Below are positions 55,666 to 63,611 of a DNA stretch of 64,000 nt, one piece after another. How positions within the stretch are numbered: the stretch's first letter is position 1; the number at the start of each line of letters is the position of its first letter. The notes under the pieces are model-generated. The model saw only the letters and a program-made list of their open reading frames with translations. It ran no database searches and was not told the DNA's origin. The position numbers and the translations under genes are program-made. Origin of the DNA: VAZQ01 sp050179645 (GTDB lineage Bacteria; Pseudomonadota; Alphaproteobacteria; Rhizobiales; Xanthobacteraceae); contig JBFXEX010000011.1 in the NCBI GenBank assembly GCA_050179645.1, forward strand, positions 1-64,000, written 5' to 3'.

Positions 55666-56657
55666 ATGGTGCGCGCAATCCATCGACGACATTCAGTTTG
55701 GTCAATCGTACTGCTGATCCTCAGTCTCGGTCCGGCACATGCCGAGGACGCGGCCTCGTATCCGTCGCGGCCGATCCGGGTGATCGTGCCGGTGGGGCCG
55801 GGCGCGGGTCTCGACAATGCGGCACGCATCTCCGCGGAGGCGGTCGAGAAGCACCTCGGCCAGCGCCTCGTGCTCGAGAATAAGCCCGGTGCCGGCCAGC
55901 GCATCGCCACCGCGCTGGCGGCGAAGGCGGCGCCCGACGGCTACACCCTGCTCTTCACCACGCCGACGCCAATCGCGGTTGCCCCGCTGTTCTTCCCGAA
56001 GCTGGATTACGACCCGGTCCGCGATTTCGCGCCGGTGGCGCTCGCGGTCTATCAGCCGGTGATGCTGATCGTGCGGCCGGGACTGGGCGTGAATACGGTC
56101 GCGGATTTTGTGGCGCAGGCCAAGAGCAATCCGGCAAGATTTCCTTTGGCGTGCAGGGGCTCGGCGGCGAGATGCATCTGTTGCTCGAACTGATGAAGAA
56201 ACAGGCCGACATCAAGGTCAACGTGATCCCCTACAACGCCGCCGCGCAGGCGATCGTCGACCTGCTCGCCGGCCGGCTCGACGCTATGTTCCTGGTGATC
56301 CCGCCGATCAAGGGCCATGTCGAGAGCGGCCGCCTGCAGGCGCTGGCGACGCTGAACGCCAAGCGGGTGGCGAGTTTCCCGAACGTGCCGACCATGACGG
56401 AGGCCGGGCTGCCGGCGGTAACGGCCGCGATCTGGTTCGGCTACCTCGCGCCCGCGCAGACGCCGAAACCGCTGATCGACAAGCTCGCCGCGGCGTTCGG
56501 CAAGCTTCAATCGGACGCCGCGCTGGACAAGCGCCTCGCCCAGCAAGGCGCCGAACTGACCATCATCGGGCCCGTGGAATTCGGCCGGATCATCGCGGAC
56601 GACCGCAGCCGGTACGGCAAGATTTTCTCCGACAGCAAGCTCGCGACGCTCAACTGA
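55666..56657 (+). pseudogene. Bug/TTT-type tricarboxylate-binding protein, frameshifted
   Basis: Two overlapping frames together encode one complete Bug-family (TctC-like) periplasmic binding protein: signal peptide HSVWSIVLLILSLGPAHAED, then RPIRVIVPVGPGAGLDNAAR, DPVRDFAPVALAV in frame 1 to about 56133; the continuation GVQGLGGEMHLLLELMKKQA, AAQAIVDLLAGRLDAMF and FGKLQSDAALDKRLAQQG is in a second frame to 56657. A single base is missing near 56134-56140 (around CCGGCAAGATTT). The start ATG at 55666 has GGGAGG before it. No TctA/TctB transporter genes adjoin. It is either a true pseudogene or a base-calling error. Confidence 0.85.
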
Positions 56658-56705
56658 AGTTTCGCTTCAGCGAGATTATACTCTTTCCGTTCACGCCCGC
56701 CGGCG

Positions 56706-57452
56706 TTACTTCGCGTCGTGAAAGATGATGCCAAGCGTGTGGCGGCGGCCGTCGCGCAGGCGGCTGACGCCGTGGCGCATGTTGACGCGGTAGACGCCGC
56801 GCGTGCCCTGCACCGGCCGATGATGCACCGGGAAGATCACCGTCTCGCCCTGCCGGAGCGGCACCACTTCGGCGCGCGACTGCATGCGCGGACGCTGCTC
56901 AGTGAGCACGAACTCGCCGCCGGTGAAATCCTTGTCCGGGCACGACAGCAGCACGGTCGCCTGCAGCGGAAACACGTGCTCGCCGTAGAGGTCCTGGTGC
57001 AGGCAGTTGTAGTCGCCCTCACCGTATTGGAGCAGGAGCGGCGTCGGCCGGGTCTGCCCGGCGGCATGGCAGCGCGCGAGATAGTCGGCGTGCACGGCCG
57101 GATAGCGCGTCGCGATGCCGAGCGCCGCGTTCCAGCGGTTGGCAATGGCGGCGAGCGGTGGATAGAGCGCGTCGCGCAACGCGGCGACGAACTCCGGCAA
57201 CGGATAGGCGAAATACTTGTATTCGCCGCGCCCAAAGCCGTGCCGCGCCATGATCACCCGGCTGCGGAACGGCGCATCGAGCGGGTAGAGCCCGGCCAGC
57301 GCGGCGCAAGCATCCGCCGGCAGCAGCGGACCGGTGGTGGCGCAGCCTTGAGCGTCGAGCGCAATCTCGATTGCCGGCCAATCGAGCGCGCGGGCGCGCT
57401 CGGCAACAGCGTCCGACGATGGTACGCGGCGCGTGAGATGCGGCTTCGGCAC
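56706..57452 (-). CDS. 2-oxoglutarate-Fe(II) oxygenase (PF09859-like)
   Basis: 248 residues. The iron ligands are His152 and Asp154 in CLHQDLYGEHVFPLQ, with a distal His at 227 or 238 in the C-terminal NMRHGVSRLRDGRRHTLGIIFHD, where an Arg should bind 2-oxoglutarate. FxGGEFVLTE forms part of the jelly roll. The family is known from alphaproteobacteria and is of unproven substrate, possibly prolyl or nucleic-acid modification. The start is GTG at 57452, with GGAG 9 bases upstream. Its neighbours are the Bug pseudogene and PPK2. Confidence 0.85.
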   Translation of the reverse strand: MPKPHLTRRVPSSDAVAERARALDWPAIEIALDAQGCATTGPLLPADACAALAGLYPLDAPFRSRVIMARHGFGRGEYKYFAYPLPEFVAALRDALYPPLAAIANRWNAALGIATRYPAVHADYLARCHAAGQTRPTPLLLQYGEGDYNCLHQDLYGEHVFPLQATVLLSCPDKDFTGGEFVLTEQRPRMQSRAEVVPLRQGETVIFPVHHRPVQGTRGVYRVNMRHGVSRLRDGRRHTLGIIFHDAK

Positions 57453-57543
57453 GGACGTCTGCTCCGATCAGGTACGGAGCCGTGATGGCAGAGCGCCGGC
57501 CGCACGGCCACCCGAATTCCGCGAGCGCGGCCGGGCGGCGCCT

Positions 57544-58470
57544 TCAGTAGGACGCCGGCACGTACATTTCCGGCGGGATCGGGCCGCGGTGATAGTCCGG
57601 GTTGCGCACCCGCGGCGGCAGCACCACCGGCCGGTGCTCGACCTCGTGATACGGCACCTGGCTCAACAGGTGGCTGATGCAGTTCAGCCTCGCGCGCTTC
57701 TTGTCGACCGCCTCGACGATCCACCAGCGCGATTCGGGGATGTGGGTGCGCTCCAGCATTTCTTCCTTGGCCTTGGTGTACTGCTCCCAGCGGGCGCGCG
57801 ACTCGACGTCCATCGGGCTCAGCTTCCACTGCTTCAGCGGATCGTGGATGCGCATCGTGAAGCGGAACTGCTGCTCGTCGTCGGTGATCGAGAACCAGTA
57901 CTTCAGCAGGATGGTGCCGGAGCGGATCAGCATGCGCTCGAATTCCGGCACCGAGCGGAAGAACTCCTCGCGCTCGTCCTCGGTGCAGAAGCCCATCACC
58001 CGCTCGACCCCGGCGCGGTTGTACCAGCTGCGGTCGAACAGCACGATCTCGCCGCCGGCCGGCAAATGCGCGACGTAGCGCTGGAAATACCATTGCGTGC
58101 GCTCGCGCTCGTTCGGCGCCGGCAGCGCCGCGACCCGGCAGACCCGTGGATTGAGGCGCTGGGTGATGCGCTTGATCACGCCGCCCTTGCCGGCGGCGTC
58201 GCGGCCCTCGAACAGCACGACGATCTTGGCCTTGTTGTGCTGCACCCAGTCCTGCAGCTTGACCAGTTCGCCCTGCAGCCGGAACAGCTCCTTGAAGTAG
58301 AGCCGCCGGTCGATGGTGTCCCGCTCGGGCTGCTCGCCCGCATCGTCCAGCAATGCGTCGAGCCGGTCGTCATCGAGCTCCAGTTCGAGTTCCTCGTCGA
58401 AGCTGTCGGCCATCTCGGCCTCGACGCGCGTTTTGGTTGCCGCGCCGGTGAGGAAATTGCGCTTGTCCAT
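57544..58470 (-). CDS. ppk2: Polyphosphate kinase 2 (PPK2)
   Basis: 308 residues. Walker A FEGRDAAGKGG, Walker B LFDRSWYNRAGVERVMGF, and the lid region ERERTQWYFQRYVAHL are typical. An acidic N-terminal segment (residues 20-40, rich in Glu and Asp) precedes the fold. PPK2 uses polyphosphate to phosphorylate nucleoside di- or monophosphates; substrate class cannot be assigned. The start ATG at 58470 follows GGAGG. It is the first gene in a short run with the 2OG oxygenase downstream (91 bp). Confidence 0.92.
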   Translation of the reverse strand: MDKRNFLTGAATKTRVEAEMADSFDEELELELDDDRLDALLDDAGEQPERDTIDRRLYFKELFRLQGELVKLQDWVQHNKAKIVVLFEGRDAAGKGGVIKRITQRLNPRVCRVAALPAPNERERTQWYFQRYVAHLPAGGEIVLFDRSWYNRAGVERVMGFCTEDEREEFFRSVPEFERMLIRSGTILLKYWFSITDDEQQFRFTMRIHDPLKQWKLSPMDVESRARWEQYTKAKEEMLERTHIPESRWWIVEAVDKKRARLNCISHLLSQVPYHEVEHRPVVLPPRVRNPDYHRGPIPPEMYVPASY

Positions 58471-58601
58471 CGAGCCGCCTCCATCGGTATGCAGCCGGCA
58501 ACGCTGCCACAACCGCCTTGACATCAATATGACAGCGGGGCGGCGCGTTCCAGCGGCGCATCGGCGCGCAGGGGCTCGCGGTGAATTTGGCTTGCGCGCC
58601 G

Positions 58602-59567
58602 CTACGCCGGCACGCCCTGGTGCGAATCGAGGCCGATGCCTTCCTTGAGGTGGCCGAACAGCGCCACGAGCTTCGCCCGGTCCGATTCCGGCAGCGGCGG
58701 CTTCATGAGCGACGCCACGTTGGCGCGCAGATGCGCGGCGTCGCCGGTGCCGAACAGCGTCACGTCCACGCCCGGCTCGTGGCGGGCAAACCGGTAGGCC
58801 GCCTCGATCATGCTCGCGGCGCCGCCCTCGTGCACCAGAAAGCCGAGCGGGTCATTCGTCTCGCCCAGCCATGGCTCCACCAGCCCCTTGTCGGCCAGCG
58901 CCTTCATCTCGCGTGCTACCCGCGGCGGGTCGGCGAAGATCGAGCGCACCGCGAACATCAACAGCGTGCCGATGCCCTTACGCTGCGTCTCGGGGAACAC
59001 ATTCACCCGCGCGCCCTGGTGCAGCATGTGGAAGCCCACCATGAACACCTCCCAGACGTCGTCGCGCACCGCGCGCTTGAGCGTCTCGTTGGTGAAATCG
59101 ACGATCGGGTTCTCGGTGAGGCCGATGTGCCGGATCTTGCCCTTGCGCTGCTGTTCGATCAGCGCGGGCGCCAGCACGTTGAGCGCGTGATCGTATTGCC
59201 GCGGCTCGACGCCGTGCAGGTTGAACACGTCGACGTAGTCGGTGCCCATGAGCCGCAGCGAATTGTCGAGGCTCTCGACCACGCGCGCCGGCGTGAACCA
59301 CTCGCCGCCGCGGAACACGCCGGCCTTGGTGGCGATGACGACCTGGTCACGCGGCAGCGCCTTGAGCGCGAGGCCGACGACGCCTTCGGTGCCGTAGGCA
59401 GGCGCGGTGTCGATGAAGTTGATGCCGAGCCCGACCGCCTCGTGGATGAGGCGCGCCGCTTCTGCCTCGCTCTTGCCGGTCATCAGGCCGAGCCGGCTGA
59501 AGCCGCCGGTCCCGAGCCCGCCGACGCTGACGCGGAGGCCGGTTCGGCCAAGGGTGGTGTATTGCAT
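58602..59567 (-). CDS. Aldo/keto reductase
   Basis: 321 residues. The catalytic tetrad is visible: Asp53 and Tyr58 in FIDTAPAYG, Lys81 in ATKAG and His118 in FNLHGV. Uses NADPH on carbonyl substrates; substrate unknown. Strand order places it downstream of the methyltransferase-ATP-grasp gene (56 bp gap) and upstream of ppk2 (131 bp), but with no clear functional link. The ATG at 59567 starts MQYTTLGRTGLRVS, the usual opening. Confidence 0.92.
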   Translation of the reverse strand: MQYTTLGRTGLRVSVGGLGTGGFSRLGLMTGKSEAEAARLIHEAVGLGINFIDTAPAYGTEGVVGLALKALPRDQVVIATKAGVFRGGEWFTPARVVESLDNSLRLMGTDYVDVFNLHGVEPRQYDHALNVLAPALIEQQRKGKIRHIGLTENPIVDFTNETLKRAVRDDVWEVFMVGFHMLHQGARVNVFPETQRKGIGTLLMFAVRSIFADPPRVAREMKALADKGLVEPWLGETNDPLGFLVHEGGAASMIEAAYRFARHEPGVDVTLFGTGDAAHLRANVASLMKPPLPESDRAKLVALFGHLKEGIGLDSHQGVPA

Positions 59568-59623
59568 GTGCGATTGCCTTCGGGGGAGTTGCAGCCGGTA
59601 TCAGTCTAGCGGAAGCGTTCGCA

Positions 59624-61495
59624 TCATCGCGTGCGTCGCCACGCACAATCCAGAATTTTACGCAGCATCTCCGAATAGCTGATCCCCGCGATCTCCGCCA
59701 TGACGGCGAGCTTGCTGTCGCTGCACCAGCTGGCGTTGGGATTGACCTCGAGCAGCTTGATGATGCCGTTCGCATCGGTCCGGAAATCGAAACGCGCATA
59801 GTCGCGACAGCCCAGCGCACCGAACAGCGCGACGGATGCGTCTTGCATCGCGCGCAGCTGTTGGTCCTGCACGTTCGCCTCCTGCAGCCGGATGTTCGTC
59901 CAGAACGACGGATCCCATTTGGAGGCGTAGCATTGAATCGGCGGTCCACCCGGCAGCCCCGCATAATCGACCTCGATGGCCGGCAGCAGTTCCAGCCCGG
60001 TGTCGACGTTGCCGATGATGCCGAGCGAATATTCCGTGCCCGGCAGAAACTCCTGGACAAGACTAGGCCCGGCGTTCAGCTCGTCGAGCCATTGCAGCGC
60101 GTCCCGAAGCTGCGCGTCGGTCACGACCACCGACTGCGCACGAATCCCGTAGCTGCCATCGGCCCGCGCCGGCTTCACGAACAACGGAAAGGGCGGCTTC
60201 GCCGCATGGAGCGTTCCGAGCGGCGCGCGCTCCGGCAGGCAGACTTCGTCGGGCACCGCAATGTTCATCGACAGCGCCAGCGCCCGCACCAGCGATTTGT
60301 CGTAGCAGGCCGCCAGGCACGCCGGCGGCGCGCCGGTGTAACCGATCTCCAGCATCTCCAGCAGCGCCGGAACATGGAGCTCCATCGCCGGATCGTTGCC
60401 GAACCCCTCGTCGCACAGGTTGAACACCAGCGCCGGACGGTCGGACCTGAGCCGGTCGATCAGCCCCTCGTGGCTCTCGACGTAATAGAACGAATAGCCG
60501 TCGATCGACGCGAGCGCCGCGCGCAGCCGCGCGACGGCATCCATATCCTCAAAATTGAACCGCCCGCCGTTCTTGACCTTGTCGGGCAGCCCCGGATCGC
60601 CGAGCAGCACCATGACGACCGGCTTCGCCGCCGCCGCCCCGCCGTCGCGCCCGGATATTTCCGCGCGCGGCGACGCCGTCAGCAGCAGGCGGTTCTGCAT
60701 CTGCCCGGGGTCGCGGCCGTCTTGCCCGTCGAGCCGCAGGTTCGAATGAAATTCGACAGGGCCGAAACCGGCCTCGCGCAGCAACGCGCAGATGCGGTCC
60801 CGCGTGTAGAGCCGCTGGCCGTAGTATTGATCGGCGACGATGCCGTCGCGGCCGTGCAGGATGATCTCGCGCGTGACCACGCGGTCACCGTCCGCGGTGA
60901 TCTCGCGCTCCCGGCAGGCCAGGTGCTGCGCGTCGATCCATTCGAAGCTGCGCGGCACGAGACGCGACCGCAGCCAGCCGCCATCAACAATGTCCAACGT
61001 GAGCGTCCCGCCCGGCGCGAGCGCGCGCCGGATCGCGTCGAGCAGCGCGCGGTCGTCGGCGACATGCTCGAAGTAGCCGAACGAGTTGCCCATCATATAG
61101 ATGCGGTCGAACGGCGGCTGCTCCCGCACGCAGGCGCGCGCATCGCCTTCGAGAAGGGCGAGCTTGAGGCCGAGAGCGTCGGCCCGTTCGCGGGCGATCC
61201 CGAGCAGCCAGGCCGACTGATCCGCGCCGCAGACCAGCGCGAAACCGCGTTGCGCCAGTTCGAGCGCGTGACGGCCCTGGCCGCAGCACAGGTCCAGAAT
61301 CCGGTGATGCGGCGCAAGCCGCGCCGCCGCGATCAGCACATCGACCTCGGACCTGGTGATGGCGGCGTTCTCGACCACGTCGCCGTCGGTCATCAGGTAG
61401 AGCGAGCCGGCGCCGAACACCGTGCGCCACCACTCGGCCGGCACCCGGCGCGCGAGGGCGCTCTCGCTGTCCGCTCTTAGTCCCTGATCCGACAT
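59624..61495 (-). CDS. Fusion protein: SAM methyltransferase + D-Ala-D-Ala ligase-type ATP-grasp
   Basis: 623 residues. Residues about 20-275 form a class I methyltransferase: motif I ILDLCCGQGRHA (66-77), Asp91 as the acidic residue for SAM ribose, then YMMGNSFGYFEH. From about 291 an ATP-grasp domain of the D-Ala-D-Ala ligase kind begins: FVKPARADGSYG (439-450, ATP Lys441), QEFLPGTEYSLG (481-492), ARFDFR with Asp570 and LLEVNPN (581-587) for metal. A linker of about 15 residues separates the two. The joint activity suggests amide-bond formation coupled to methylation, but no substrate can be named. The start ATG at 61495 follows GGGGGCG; an upstream extension of the frame lacks family sequence. 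Confidence 0.87.
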   Translation of the reverse strand: MSDQGLRADSESALARRVPAEWWRTVFGAGSLYLMTDGDVVENAAITRSEVDVLIAAARLAPHHRILDLCCGQGRHALELAQRGFALVCGADQSAWLLGIARERADALGLKLALLEGDARACVREQPPFDRIYMMGNSFGYFEHVADDRALLDAIRRALAPGGTLTLDIVDGGWLRSRLVPRSFEWIDAQHLACREREITADGDRVVTREIILHGRDGIVADQYYGQRLYTRDRICALLREAGFGPVEFHSNLRLDGQDGRDPGQMQNRLLLTASPRAEISGRDGGAAAAKPVVMVLLGDPGLPDKVKNGGRFNFEDMDAVARLRAALASIDGYSFYYVESHEGLIDRLRSDRPALVFNLCDEGFGNDPAMELHVPALLEMLEIGYTGAPPACLAACYDKSLVRALALSMNIAVPDEVCLPERAPLGTLHAAKPPFPLFVKPARADGSYGIRAQSVVVTDAQLRDALQWLDELNAGPSLVQEFLPGTEYSLGIIGNVDTGLELLPAIEVDYAGLPGGPPIQCYASKWDPSFWTNIRLQEANVQDQQLRAMQDASVALFGALGCRDYARFDFRTDANGIIKLLEVNPNASWCSDSKLAVMAEIAGISYSEMLRKILDCAWRRTR

Positions 61496-61731
61496 CGGCG
61501 CCGCCGCCCCCTGCAGGCCCGCCGTCCGGGCGGCCTGCTTTCGCGCGGCAATTTCTGCATTGGGGCGTGGGCGGGTCAATTGGCAGGCCGTGTGCGATTG
61601 CCTTTGCGAACAGGCTTGTAGCCCGCATGGAGCACAGCGGAATGCGGGGCGGGCACGAAAATCCCCAAAGCGATGCTCGATTCGGCGGCCGCCGAACACC
61701 ATGTTATACTGACCTAGAAAATGGATTTGTC

Positions 61732-62028
61732 ATGCGCCGAAGCGAAGTCCTCTCCGCACTGAAGCAAGCCGAGCCGGCTCTGCGGGCGCGCGGCGTGGCG
61801 GGGCTTTACATCTTTGGCTCGATCGCTCGCGACGAGGCGCGACCGGACTCCGACGTGGACGTGTTCATCGACAAGGACACGTCCCGCAAATTTGGTTTCG
61901 ACGAATTCATGGATGTGTATTTCCTGCTGCAGGAGCGCCTCGGTGGCCACGTGGACTATGGGACCCGCGAAGGATTGCACCCGGTGTTGCGACCTTCCAT
62001 TGAGCGGGAAGCCATCCGGGTCTTTTGA
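61732..62028 (+). CDS. mntA: MntA-type minimal nucleotidyltransferase antitoxin
   Basis: 98 residues. The GS-x10-D-x-D motif is complete: GSIARDEARPDSDVDVFID. MntA transfers AMP to a Tyr of its partner toxin HepT. The segment LIQ..., ERLGGHVDYGTREGLHPVLRP is typical. Frame start is ATG at 61732, with the stop overlapping the hepT start (TGATG, 62026-62030). This is a standard two-gene toxin-antitoxin operon. Confidence 0.9.
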   Translation: MRRSEVLSALKQAEPALRARGVAGLYIFGSIARDEARPDSDVDVFIDKDTSRKFGFDEFMDVYFLLQERLGGHVDYGTREGLHPVLRPSIEREAIRVF

Positions 62029-62375
62029 TGCCGCGCTCAACGCGAGTCTGGCTCATCGACATCCGGACCGAAATCGCCGGCATTCGCGACCTAACCAAAT
62101 CCGCGACCCAAGCCGAGTTCGCCGCCAGTTGGGCGATGCGCCGCGCGGCCGAACACGCGCTCCTGATCATTTCGGAAGCGGCGAAGAATCTGCCGGAGGA
62201 GATAAAGGCGCAGCGACCAGAGATCGCCTGGAACAAGATTCACGGCCTCGGCAACATGCTCCGCCACGAGTACAGGCACATCGATTCCGAAATTCTTTGG
62301 TCGATCATTGTCGATTACCTGGATTCGCTGGACACGGCGGCTGCGGCCTTGCTCGACGGACTGGAGAAGGCTTAA
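62028..62375 (+). CDS. hepT: HepT-like toxin (HEPN ribonuclease, DUF86)
   Basis: 115 residues. HEPN fold with the C-terminal segment IHGLGNMLRHEYRHID (71-86). The HEPN signature is R-x4-6-H-x-Y; His80 and Tyr82 are present, but the Arg position five residues before His (75) is Gly, with Arg79 adjacent to His instead. Some DUF86 members, as I recall, show the same pattern, so activity is uncertain. Tyr82 is the likely AMPylation target of MntA. Translation is coupled to mntA by overlap. Confidence 0.87.
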   Translation: MPRSTRVWLIDIRTEIAGIRDLTKSATQAEFAASWAMRRAAEHALLIISEAAKNLPEEIKAQRPEIAWNKIHGLGNMLRHEYRHIDSEILWSIIVDYLDSLDTAAAALLDGLEKA

Positions 62376-62386
62376 GAATCGCAATC

Positions 62387-62587
62387 ATGGCAAACACAGC
62401 ATCCAAACGGATCGTCGTGTGCGTTGATGACGAACGCTATCTAGCATCACTGGAGGAGCGCAAGATTTATGCTGCCGCGGGCGCGGCGTTTTGCCAAATC
62501 ACTGCTCCCCGATTAAGCGGTCGTGCTCAGCGAGTAGGAACGAGATGTAGCTGCGTATCAGATTGCAAAAAAGGCGCGCCTCGTTAG
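62387..62587 (+). pseudogene. 5' remnant of a small conserved ORF, truncated at an insertion junction
   Basis: Starts at ATG 62387, 11 bp after hepT. The first about 28 residues (KRIVVCVDDERYLASLEERKIY) resemble a widespread small protein of unknown function that normally continues LPD...ESGEDYLYP. After Tyr28/Ala29 (near 62473) that continuation is missing; the remainder is antisense to the Abi-like gene on the other strand (whose stop is at 62499). This marks the left edge of an inserted segment. Confidence 0.6.
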
Positions 62588-63350
62588 GCAGCATCGTAAT
62601 GTCGGCCTTCAACGTAGAACCATGTCTGACGCCCCCGCCCGTCGGCGATGATAAGTAGCCGTGCAATGTCGTCGTCCAGGTTAGAGCGTGCTCCAACGTC
62701 TTTCCTTTGTGATGGCGCCGTAGGTCATCTGCAATCTTGTTAAAGTATTTTCCTTGCACGGTACTTTCACCGATTTTGAGCCCTTGGAATGCTGTCGAAA
62801 CGGTTTCCAGCAGCCATAGAATTTCCTGCACCGCTTGGCGATGGTGGCCAAGTGCCAGGAAATCTTCGGATTGCTTAAGCGACCGTTGAATTATCTCCTG
62901 TGCTTGTTCATCCAACGACGGGACGCGATCGGCAACGACGATCGGAGCCTGCGGATTGCGTGACACCAAGACCGGAGGCTGCAGCTCATAACCTGTATTG
63001 TGCTTCGCCAATATGAGATTGATCGAGGGCGGATCAGGTATCACGAACTGCGGATGCGCTCGCTGAAGTGACTCGCCTGCGTCGAAAAGAGCCTCGATGA
63101 AGAGGGGCGCGTTCTCGGCCGCGCTATCCATGTAGTCACTTAAGTCGCTCTCGGCCCATCCAAGGCTGGTGCTTCGGTAAGAGGTTCGGCCACCGGCGTC
63201 AGCAAAATATGTCTTGTAGTGCTCGACAACATGTTGCCGCTGCGGATGTTGTGCAGCAACTCTCTTGATTAGAACAAGAAACTCCTCTTTAACCCCTGGA
63301 TCTATCGCACCCGGAGAGTTGAAGCGCCAGGAGGGATTAAAATTCAGCAT
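62499..63350 (-). CDS. Abi-C-like protein of unknown function, candidate defence gene
   Basis: 283 residues. No signal or membrane segment. The C-terminal region has an RHG sequence (GGGVRHGSTLKAD) followed by EARLFCNLIRSYISFLLAE, a layout resembling the abortive-infection C-terminal domain (AbiJ-type HEPN-like). The N-terminal half (FADAGGRTSYRSTSLGW, AAENAPLFIEALFDAG) matches nothing I can name firmly. It lies 15 bp after a HicB-like gene and downstream of a TIR-like gene on the same strand, which suggests an antiphage cluster. The function is inferred from context. Confidence 0.55.
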   Translation of the reverse strand: MLNFNPSWRFNSPGAIDPGVKEEFLVLIKRVAAQHPQRQHVVEHYKTYFADAGGRTSYRSTSLGWAESDLSDYMDSAAENAPLFIEALFDAGESLQRAHPQFVIPDPPSINLILAKHNTGYELQPPVLVSRNPQAPIVVADRVPSLDEQAQEIIQRSLKQSEDFLALGHHRQAVQEILWLLETVSTAFQGLKIGESTVQGKYFNKIADDLRRHHKGKTLEHALTWTTTLHGYLSSPTGGGVRHGSTLKADITMLPNEARLFCNLIRSYISFLLAEHDRLIGEQ

Positions 63351-63365
63351 GTCAAATTTCGCTGC

Positions 63366-63572
63366 TCACGCCTCCACATACTCCGCGATGCTGGTCGGCT
63401 GCGGCACCTGCTGGCCGTCCTCGCGCAAGCCCTCGATATGAAAGCGGATGGCGTCGCGGATTTCGCGTTCGACCTCTTTGACCGTGTCACCGGTCGCGAC
63501 GCAGCCCGGCAGGTCCGGCACATAGGCCGAATAGTTGCTTTCCGACCTCTCGATGACGACCGCAAAGCGCAT
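63366..63572 (-). CDS. hicB: HicB-like antitoxin/antitoxin-domain protein
   Basis: 68 residues with the HicB partial RNase H fold: FAVVIERSESNYSAYVPDLPGCVATGDTVKEVEREIRDAI. No helix-turn-helix or ribbon-helix-helix C-terminus, so it cannot bind DNA in the usual way. No HicA toxin frame adjoins it; gaps to its neighbours are 15 and 39 bp. AGGAGGAAC gives a strong ribosome site. It may be an orphan, or part of the TIR/Abi unit. Confidence 0.85.
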   Translation of the reverse strand: MRFAVVIERSESNYSAYVPDLPGCVATGDTVKEVEREIRDAIRFHIEGLREDGQQVPQPTSIAEYVEA

Positions 63573-63611
63573 CAGCGTTCCTCCTTCGGGCCCGCCTAAC
63601 TCTAGTTATTG

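Noticed and set aside
63366..63572. A full HicAB toxin-antitoxin pair
   Set aside because: No HicA-like frame fits in the 15 and 39 bp gaps, and the neighbours are unrelated families.
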